Shown: one piece after another, positions 58,870-64,000 of the stretch
How the letters are laid out: each line of letters opens with the position of its first letter
How positions within the stretch are numbered: position 1 is the stretch's first letter
NCBI GenBank assembly: GCA_900540385.1
Contig: UQFY01000010.1
Location: forward strand, 1 to 64,000
Direction: 5' to 3'
Source: an uncultured Mollicutes bacterium
GTDB lineage: Bacteria > Bacillota_I > Bacilli_A > RFN20 > CAG-826
Length of the DNA: 64,000 nucleotides
Translations under genes and position numbers: made by a program
Notes under the pieces: model-generated
Told to the model about the DNA's origin: nothing
Databases searched by the model: none
The model's input: the letters and a program-made list of their open reading frames with translations, nothing else

Positions 58870-60255
58870 ATGCCTATCTTAGCCGCCTTTATGGTGCCTC
58901 ACCCAATATCTGCCATTCCGGAAATCGGTAAGGGAAAAGAAAGCAAGTTGTCTGCGACGGTTGCTTCCTTTAATTTGATTGCTAAGAAAATTGCTCAACT
59001 TCAACCTGATACGATTATTTGGATTTCGCCTCATGCTGAAAGCTATGCGGATTTTTTCCAAATAGCGGATGGAGATGTAGGTATAGGCTCGTTTAAGAAA
59101 TATGGGGCTCCCGATCTTTCTTTCCGTATGCTCTATGACAAAATCCTTGCTCGTGAGATCTCTAGAGAATGCAAAATGAATCGTTTGCAGGGCGGAACGG
59201 AAAATGGAACAGAAGATGAATTGGACCATGGCACTATGGTGCCGTTATATTTTGTGAATCGTGAATTTCGTGATTTTTTAAGTGTTCGTGTAGGCGTATC
59301 TGGACAATCTTTAGCGGAACATTACCGTTTTGGGCAAATCATTAAATCTTCGGTGAATCAATTAGGAAGAAAAGCGGTGGTAATTGCTTCAGGCGACCTC
59401 TCACATTGCCAATCGAGGACCGCTTCCTATGGCTATCGCCCAGAAGGGGCCATATATGATGAGCAAATCATGCGCATCATGACAAAGGCGAATTTTGGAG
59501 AACTCTTATCATTTAACCGTTTCTTGCTTGGGGAAGCCATTCAATGCGGACATGCCTCATTCACGATTCTTGCTGGCTGTCTTGATAGACAAGATGTGGA
59601 TTGTCTCCGTTTGTCTCATGAAGCGCCATACGGTACAGGATATGGCTTTTGTTGTTTCACCCCAAAAGGAGAAAACCAATCCCGAGCATTTTTGAATCTC
59701 TATCAAGAAAGAGAACGTCTCTTAGCCAAAGAAAGAATGGATAGGGCAGACGTATATGTTCGTTTGGCTCGTCAAGCCATTGAAACTTTTATCGCCACGA
59801 AACGTTTTCTGAAGCCTTCCCAAACATTGCCTCCAGAGCTTAACAAAGAAAAAGCAGGCGTTTTCGTTACTATCTATCGTGAGGGAGAGCTTAGAGGATG
59901 CATTGGCAGTATCAAACCAAGGAAGAAAACGCTGGCAGAGGAAATTATTGCTAATGCAGTGGCTGCTGCTTATAAGGATGAACGTTTTGAACCTTTAAGC
60001 GAAAAAGAACTGGATAGCCTCATTATCGTCGTGGATGTTGTAAGGAACCTTATCCCTGTTCTGTCTATTACTGATCTAGACTCTCAAAAATATGGTGTCA
60101 TGGTCGAATTCGAAGAAAAACACGCTGTCCTTTTGCCAAAATTACCTGGAATTGATACGCCTGAAAAACAAATTGAGATATGTAAACGTAAGGTGGATAT
60201 TCCTCCTTACGAAGACGTCGATCTATATCGTTTTGAAACGGAGCATCACGTATAA
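58870..60255 (+). CDS. LigB-type dioxygenase fold fused to AMMECR1 (AmmeMemoRadiSam A+B type)
   Basis: 461 residues. Residues 1-270 follow the LigB/Memo-like extradiol dioxygenase fold: VPHPISAI (H10), WISPHAES, DHGTMVPLYF and VIASGDLSHCQ carry the metal-ligand histidines and acid. Residues 285-461 are AMMECR1 (GVFVTIYREGELRGCIGSI and AAYKDERFEPL). In the AmmeMemoRadiSam set a radical SAM protein accompanies these domains. None is near here. Reaction unknown. Probably cotranscribed with the acetyltransferase. Confidence 0.87.
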   Translation: MPILAAFMVPHPISAIPEIGKGKESKLSATVASFNLIAKKIAQLQPDTIIWISPHAESYADFFQIADGDVGIGSFKKYGAPDLSFRMLYDKILAREISRECKMNRLQGGTENGTEDELDHGTMVPLYFVNREFRDFLSVRVGVSGQSLAEHYRFGQIIKSSVNQLGRKAVVIASGDLSHCQSRTASYGYRPEGAIYDEQIMRIMTKANFGELLSFNRFLLGEAIQCGHASFTILAGCLDRQDVDCLRLSHEAPYGTGYGFCCFTPKGENQSRAFLNLYQERERLLAKERMDRADVYVRLARQAIETFIATKRFLKPSQTLPPELNKEKAGVFVTIYREGELRGCIGSIKPRKKTLAEEIIANAVAAAYKDERFEPLSEKELDSLIIVVDVVRNLIPVLSITDLDSQKYGVMVEFEEKHAVLLPKLPGIDTPEKQIEICKRKVDIPPYEDVDLYRFETEHHV

Positions 60256-60258
60256 ATA

Positions 60259-60705
60259 TTAGTGACGGGTTCTACTTCGGTAGGTTTTAGGATAGAGGAA
60301 TTTGGCCATTTTTAGATATATGTCTCCATCCTTTTCAATAAATTCCCCATTATTAGAAACGTGATAACCGTTTTTTGAAAAGAAGTCTTTCATCTGTAAG
60401 GGAATGAAAACAATTGTCCATCTTCCACCCAATTCTTTGATTTTTGTTTCCATAAATTTCAAGGTGTAGCTTCCTACCTTTTTATGGCGGCAATCTTCTC
60501 TTACCGTTATGGAAATGATTTCCCATGTTTCGGGGTCAATTTCTAAAAAAGAACCGACCCCTATAGGTGTCTTTTGCAAAAATATGGTTAAAAACCAAGG
60601 CTTATTTTCGGAAGAAGAAAAGTTATCTCTAGCTAAATAAGCAACTTGTTTTTCTTCTTGTTTTATTTCTGCTGTTTCTTGATGAGAGAATTTGAAATCA
60701 ATCAT
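60259..60705 (-). CDS. GNAT family N-acetyltransferase
   Basis: 148 residues. Acetyl-CoA motif A in ITVREDCRHKKVGSYTL (about 70-86), followed by helix and FFSKNGYHV for motif B. Substrate unknown. Leaderless start at 60705. Its 3' end lies 4 nt from the convergent LigB-AMMECR1 stop, with no terminator between. Confidence 0.85.
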   Translation of the reverse strand: MIDFKFSHQETAEIKQEEKQVAYLARDNFSSSENKPWFLTIFLQKTPIGVGSFLEIDPETWEIISITVREDCRHKKVGSYTLKFMETKIKELGGRWTIVFIPLQMKDFFSKNGYHVSNNGEFIEKDGDIYLKMAKFLYPKTYRSRTRH

Positions 60706-60711
60706 ATTTCA

Positions 60712-60717
60712 AGTATA
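60712..60717 (-). promoter_or_regulatory. -10 promoter, leaderless start
   Basis: Minus strand TATACT, ending 6 nt before the GNAT ATG. Confidence 0.6.
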
Positions 60718-60729
60718 GTGGAAAAAGTG

Positions 60730-60735
60730 TAAAAT
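60730..60735 (+). promoter_or_regulatory. -10 promoter, leaderless start
   Basis: TAAAAT ending 7 nt before the ATG at 60743. No Shine-Dalgarno site. Confidence 0.6.
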
Positions 60736-60742
60736 CAATAAC

Positions 60743-61384
60743 ATGAACAAAGGCGTTTTTCTTCAAAAATTGAAATATCATTATAAAAAGTATCTTTCGA
60801 TTACTTTTGCTTCCGTAGGTTTAGCTTTACTTGTCGGTGCTATTGCTTATCTTTTGATTGCAAATAGACAAGACGGGTATTCTGTTTTCGGCTCTATCTG
60901 GAACTATCTTATCCTTCTTGTTTCGTTTATTTTCATTCTTTGCGGAACCGTTTCTGGAACGACTTTGGCTTATTCTGGGATTCTGATGTTTGTCTTTTAC
61001 ATCCTTTGGGATTTTGGTGACTTCATTCTCGTTTTTTTGGTTGGCAATGGTTCTTTCGAAGAAATGTTTGGAAATTCGGTTTGGAGCATTCTTTATAATG
61101 TGGGCTTCCTTTTTGGCAGTATAGCGGCTTTTGTTCTTGGCATTTTGCTTTACATTCGTTTGAGACAATTCCTTATAGGAAAATATGTTTCCTATGTCGG
61201 TTTAAGAAACTTGGCATTGGCTTTCATGATTTTGGCGATTGTTTTCAATGGCTTCTTTCCAATGCTTATGCTTGTCGCCGAGCCATCTTTGAAAGTGTTC
61301 CTTGCTCTTTTGTGCCCTTTTGCCGTTATTTTCGAAGCACTTGCTTCCTTTTTCACCGTCACGCGCCTTAAGTCTGAATACTGA
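60743..61384 (+). CDS. hypothetical polytopic membrane protein
   Basis: 213 residues with about six transmembrane helices (near 20-40, 53-70, 74-95, 115-138, 155-175 and 183-205) and a basic N-terminus. No family recognised. Leaderless. Divergent from the GNAT gene with a 37-nt promoter region. It could be a transporter accessory or an envelope protein, with no basis to choose. Confidence 0.75.
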   Translation: MNKGVFLQKLKYHYKKYLSITFASVGLALLVGAIAYLLIANRQDGYSVFGSIWNYLILLVSFIFILCGTVSGTTLAYSGILMFVFYILWDFGDFILVFLVGNGSFEEMFGNSVWSILYNVGFLFGSIAAFVLGILLYIRLRQFLIGKYVSYVGLRNLALAFMILAIVFNGFFPMLMLVAEPSLKVFLALLCPFAVIFEALASFFTVTRLKSEY

Positions 61385-61389
61385 TATTC

Positions 61390-61418
61390 TTGAAAGAAAC
61401 CCTGGATTGTTTTATATT
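61390..61418 (+). promoter_or_regulatory. tRNA-Thr promoter
   Basis: TTGAAA (61390-61395), 17-nt spacer, TATATT (61413-61418), just after the stop of the membrane protein. Confidence 0.8.
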
Positions 61419-61427
61419 TATCAACGC

Positions 61428-61503
61428 GCCGACATAGCTCAGTTGGTAGAGCAACGCACTCGTAACGCGTGGGTCGTAGGTTCGATTCCTATTGTCGGCA
61501 CCA
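61428..61503 (+). tRNA. tRNA-Thr (CGT)
   Basis: Acceptor GCCGACA/TGTCGGC, anticodon loop CTCGTAA giving CGT. One A-C mismatch at the loop end of the anticodon stem. CCA is encoded. Confidence 0.94.
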
Positions 61504-61516
61504 ATAATGTGAGATT

Positions 61517-61545
61517 AAGCCTGATGTTTGTGTCAGGCTTTTTTA
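61517..61545 (+). terminator. terminator after tRNA-Thr
   Basis: AAGCCTGA/TCAGGCTT, 8-nt loop, then a T run. Confidence 0.92.
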
Positions 61546-61811
61546 CTAAAAGAGGGCATACACTAGGTCGAATTCGAAAGAAAATTTTTCCTAAAGAACA
61601 TCAATATGATTTCTCTATGCCAAAATAGATTCCTTGCCTTACAGGTTTTAGAAACTGAAGTGTAACCCTTCGAAGGCTTTTAAAAGGAATACTCTATCAT
61701 CCATAATTCGTCAACCATTCTTTCTTGAAATTCTTCTTGCTGTAAAGAGACTGATATTTTACTTTAAATTTCCTTTTAAAGCGTGTATCTTCTCTAAGGG
61801 ATATTGATACC
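61546..61811. other. gene-free stretch before the FAD dehydrogenase
   Basis: No coding or RNA gene recognised. It holds the palindrome TCGAATTCGA near 61563 and a perfect CTTTAAA/TTTAAAG inverted repeat (about 61761-61780, 6-nt spacer). AAGGGA near 61797 may serve the next ATG. No clear -35/-10 pair. Confidence 0.5.
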
Positions 61812-63212
61812 ATGAACAAATATGATGTAATTATTGTCGGTTGCGGCCCCGCAGGTATTTTCACTGCGTTGGAAATGCTAAAAAAAGGCAGCAAAAAGAA
61901 GATTTTAATGATTGAAAAAGGACAAAGCGTGGAACACCGTTCTTGTCCAAAGGCCAAACTTGGAAAGTGTGTGCACTGCGATCCATGCTCGATTACGACC
62001 GGTTTCTCTGGTGCTGGTGCTTTCTCGGATGGAAAGCTTTCTCTTTCTTCTTCCGTTGGCGGTGCTCTTCCAGAGCTTTTAGGCTATGAAACCATCGATG
62101 AACTTATTAAATACGCTGATTCTATTTATTTATCTTTCGGAGCTGATAAACATATTGAAGGTGAAACGGAAACCGATGAAATTCGTAAGATTCGTCTCCG
62201 TAGCATTGAAGCAGGTCTTCGCTTGGTAAATTGCCCAATTCGTCATTTAGGCACAGAAAAAGCTCATGACATCTATTTGGCCATTGAAAAACATTTAATT
62301 GAAAACGGCGTGGAGATTCGTTTCGGATATGAATGTAACGATGTTATTTTAGACGGCAAGAAATGCATCGGTGTTAGAGCCCATAAATATCATTCCGAAA
62401 CCGAAGAAGAAATCTATGCCCACGATATTGTCATCGCCGCTGGTAGAAGAGGCGCAGACTGGTTGGAAAAGATTTGCGCTAAATACGATATTGCTCATGC
62501 TCCAGGACCAGTTGATATTGGCGTTCGTGTCGAAGTTCGTAACGAAGTTATGGAGCCTCTTAATAAAAACCTTTATGAAGCCAAACTTATTGGCTATTGT
62601 GGTCCGTTCAAAGACCGTGTCCGTACTTTCTGCCAAAACCCTGGTGGTTTTGTCGCTCAAGAGAATTATGATGGCAACCTTGCTGTCGTTAATGGCCATT
62701 CCTTTAAAGAAAAGAAATCCCCAAATACCAACGTCTCCATTCTTTGCTCCCACAATTTCAGAGAGCCGTTCAACCAACCTATCCTTTATGCTCAAAAGAT
62801 TGGTGAATTAACCAATATGCTTGGAAATGGTCATATTATGGTTCAACGTTTCGGTGATATCTTAGACGGCAAAAGAACTTGGCAATATGAGTTGAATCGT
62901 TCCAATATCACTCCAACCTTGCCTGATGCGATTGCAGGGGACATTACTGCCGCAATGCCATATCGAACAATGACCGATATCATCGAATTCATTAAAGCGG
63001 TGGATCATATCGTTCCTGGTTTTGCTTCAAGTGAAACTCTCTTGTACTCTCCAGAAATCAAATTCTATTCAAATCGTATCAAGATGGATGAACACTTAAC
63101 AACAAATATTGAGAATCTTTATTGCTTAGGAGATTCTTCCGGTTGGACAAGAGGACTTATGATGTCTTCTGTCATGGGTGTCGTCTTGGGTAGAAGATTG
63201 GCTGCAGAATGA
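61812..63212 (+). CDS. FAD-dependent dehydrogenase (COG2509 type)
   Basis: 466 residues. N-terminal dinucleotide-binding GCGPAGIFTALEML (about 11-24), an early cysteine set (RSCPKAKLGKCVHCDPC, about 43-59) typical of this family and probably redox-active, GFSGAGAFSDGKLSLS, and a C-terminal NLYCLGDSSGWTRGLMMS that contacts FAD. Substrate unknown. Monocistronic, ends in a terminator. Confidence 0.9.
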   Translation: MNKYDVIIVGCGPAGIFTALEMLKKGSKKKILMIEKGQSVEHRSCPKAKLGKCVHCDPCSITTGFSGAGAFSDGKLSLSSSVGGALPELLGYETIDELIKYADSIYLSFGADKHIEGETETDEIRKIRLRSIEAGLRLVNCPIRHLGTEKAHDIYLAIEKHLIENGVEIRFGYECNDVILDGKKCIGVRAHKYHSETEEEIYAHDIVIAAGRRGADWLEKICAKYDIAHAPGPVDIGVRVEVRNEVMEPLNKNLYEAKLIGYCGPFKDRVRTFCQNPGGFVAQENYDGNLAVVNGHSFKEKKSPNTNVSILCSHNFREPFNQPILYAQKIGELTNMLGNGHIMVQRFGDILDGKRTWQYELNRSNITPTLPDAIAGDITAAMPYRTMTDIIEFIKAVDHIVPGFASSETLLYSPEIKFYSNRIKMDEHLTTNIENLYCLGDSSGWTRGLMMSSVMGVVLGRRLAAE

Positions 63213-63228
63213 AACATTATGCATTCTA

Positions 63229-63256
63229 AACGCGTCTTATGGGCGCGTTTTTTCAT
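63229..63256 (+). terminator. terminator after the FAD dehydrogenase
   Basis: AACGCGTC/GGCGCGTT, loop TTATG, then T6. Confidence 0.92.
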
Positions 63257-63317
63257 ATATGGGTCGGCTCTTTTTGAAGAGAAAAGAACTTAAGGGAAGA
63301 AAACTTTGAAAATTCCC

Positions 63318-63346
63318 TTGCTTCAATAATTGCACGTCACTATAAT
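63318..63346 (+). promoter_or_regulatory. tRNA-Val promoter
   Basis: TTGCTT (63318-63323), 17-nt spacer, TATAAT (63341-63346). The pre-tRNA leader starts with a CGACTT/AAGTCG hairpin (63354-63369). Confidence 0.82.
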
Positions 63347-63381
63347 AATCAAGCGACTTGCGAAAGTCGTGAAATACGGTT

Positions 63382-63457
63382 GGGTAGTTAGCTCAGCTGG
63401 GAGAGCATCTGTTTGACGTACAGAAGGTCAGGAGTTCGAGCCTCTTACTACCCACCA
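63382..63457 (+). tRNA. tRNA-Val (GAC)
   Basis: Acceptor GGGTAGT/ACTACCC, anticodon loop TTGACGT giving GAC. CCA is encoded. Second valine isoacceptor in the window. Confidence 0.95.
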
Positions 63458-63468
63458 ATCGTAAATTG

Positions 63469-63493
63469 ACTCAAGCAAAACTTGAGTTTTTTT
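63469..63493 (+). terminator. terminator after tRNA-Val, overlapping the next promoter
   Basis: ACTCAAG/CTTGAGT, loop CAAAA, then T7. The 3' arm includes TTGAGT (63482-63487), which is also a good -35 for the next gene. Confidence 0.92.
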
Positions 63494-63511
63494 ATTTGTT
63501 TATCTTAATAT
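63482..63511 (+). promoter_or_regulatory. promoter, leaderless start
   Basis: TTGAGT (63482-63487), 18-nt spacer, TAATAT (63506-63511) ending 6 nt before the ATG at 63518. Confidence 0.6.
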
Positions 63512-63517
63512 TCTCCT

Positions 63518-64000
63518 ATGAAAAAAATAACTTGCGACACTATAGTATTCGACTTCAATGGAACCTTAATCGATGATCTAGGCATATGCTTAAGGCTTTT
63601 AAACGAGATGCTTATTGAAAAAGGACATCCTGGTAACATTGATAAAAAGAAATATCTTTCAATCTTCACTTTTCCCGTAATCGATTATTACGCTGAGTCC
63701 GGTTTCCATTTTCCAGAAGATGATTTTCCTGCTTTGGCAAAGGAATTTGATCAAAATTATCGAAACGCTTTCCCATCGTTGCGTTTGTTTCCGGATGTTA
63801 AAGACGTTCTAACTTTCTTTAAAGAAAAAAAGAAGCTCATCGTTCTTTCAGCCACAAAGCAAGAGAGCCTTGAAGAAGAATTAAAAATCAAGGGTATCTA
63901 TGATTTCTTCGATAACGTAATTGGCATTAAAGATATCTTCGGCCGTTCAAAAATTGCTGAAGCGAAAGAATATTTCTCTAAGCAAAAACAAGATTTAAAC
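63518..64000 (+). CDS. HAD-superfamily hydrolase, phosphoglycolate-phosphatase-like (partial)
   Basis: The gene runs off the right edge, and 161 codons are visible. Motif I is VFDFNGTLIDD (about 9-19), a usual D-x-D changed to D-F-N, so the second acid is Asn. Motif II is LIVLSATKQE (about 110-119), then the cap-linked region DNVIGIKDIFGRSK. The order matches Gph/PpaX-like phosphatases, which act on phosphoglycolate or pyrophosphate. With N in place of the second Asp, phosphonatase-like or weak phosphatase activity is possible. Leaderless. The C-terminus with motif IV is not visible. Confidence 0.82.
   Translation, partial: MKKITCDTIVFDFNGTLIDDLGICLRLLNEMLIEKGHPGNIDKKKYLSIFTFPVIDYYAESGFHFPEDDFPALAKEFDQNYRNAFPSLRLFPDVKDVLTFFKEKKKLIVLSATKQESLEEELKIKGIYDFFDNVIGIKDIFGRSKIAEAKEYFSKQKQDLN

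Noticed and set aside
61557..61572. TCGAATTCGA palindrome as an operator
   Set aside because: Only 10 bp, far from any clear promoter, and easily arising by chance in AT-rich DNA.
1..64000. TGA as tryptophan (Mycoplasma-type code)
   Set aside because: Genes end in TGA with neighbours starting by ATGA overlap, and tryptophan is TGG throughout.
1..64000. CRISPR array, insertion sequence or prophage
   Set aside because: No regularly spaced direct repeats, no transposase or integrase motifs, and no attachment-site duplications at the tRNA genes were seen. The only repeats are the diverged protein repeats at 38.5-39.4 kb.

Overview
The window looks like a chromosomal segment of a low-GC Gram-positive bacterium of the Bacilli, probably a small-genome, host-associated lineage related to Erysipelotrichales/RF39-type bacteria. 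The evidence is the gene set and its order: dnaD-nth beside recU, gpsB-rnpB-pgsA-cinA-recA, rny-ymdB-miaB-miaA, the RNA polymerase delta subunit, DUF951 and a B-type RNase P RNA. TGA is used as an ordinary stop and TGG as tryptophan, so the standard bacterial code applies. The MEP isoprenoid pathway is represented by ispD and ispF. Thiamine appears to be imported and activated (thiT, thiN) and nucleobases salvaged (upp, apt), which suggests a host-supplied lifestyle. No insertion sequence, prophage, CRISPR array or rRNA operon was seen. Every one of the eight tRNA genes encodes its CCA end.

Layout. 0-3.4 kb: a head-only CCA-adding-enzyme relative, dnaD, nth, then recU and a DEDDh exonuclease on the other strand. 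3.5-13.6 kb: gpsB, RNase P RNA, pgsA, cinA, recA; then an RNA-metabolism operon (rny, ymdB, a miaB fused to a YmcA-like domain, miaA), fhs and DUF951. 13.7-18.5 kb: two large ATPase-permease fusion exporters. 18.6-29.5 kb: cold-shock protein, ychF-ispF-argS-rpoE, HAD and inositol-phosphatase enzymes, Nfu, an RQC-like small protein, a frameshifted M32 carboxypeptidase and a TPP-riboswitch-controlled thiamine transporter. 29.5-37 kb: thiN, a lipoprotein, an ABC-F ATPase, ispD, an S1 protein and pgi. 37-41.5 kb: a five-tRNA cluster (Val, Tyr, Gln, Lys, Leu), a repeat-containing membrane-anchored protein, dfrA-thyA and tRNA-Leu. 41.5-50 kb: mgtE, pduL, a TSCPD protein, a flavoprotein, an S-box-like leader before metK, hpf, a small-protein/zeta-like-kinase pair and an unknown two-gene unit. 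50-58 kb: upp, apt, a NUDIX hydrolase, hslO, a heterodimeric multidrug ABC exporter with a large palindromic operator, and a uridine kinase-CYTH fusion. 58-64 kb: an acetyltransferase, a LigB-AMMECR1 fusion, a GNAT protein, two tRNAs, a FAD-dependent dehydrogenase and a HAD gene cut by the right edge.

Two genome-wide signals deserve most attention. First, most transcription-unit first genes have a -10 box (often extended TGn) ending only 6-11 nt before the ATG, so their mRNAs should be leaderless or nearly so, whereas genes inside operons use Shine-Dalgarno sites or ATGA overlaps. Second, four promoters (gpsB, ychF, nfu, tRNA-Leu) have the -10 hexamer inside a perfect 17-bp inverted repeat with 7-bp arms and a 3-nt centre. 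The arm sequences differ, so the shared property is geometry and not one operator sequence.

Other candidates for new biology are the approximately 43-residue repeat protein at 37.6 kb, the MiaB-YmcA-like fusion inside the RNase Y operon, a structured leader with two mutually exclusive pairings before rny, and the diverged zeta-toxin-like kinase with an arginine Walker A. All functional statements are from reading motifs in the sequence. No database or folding software was used.
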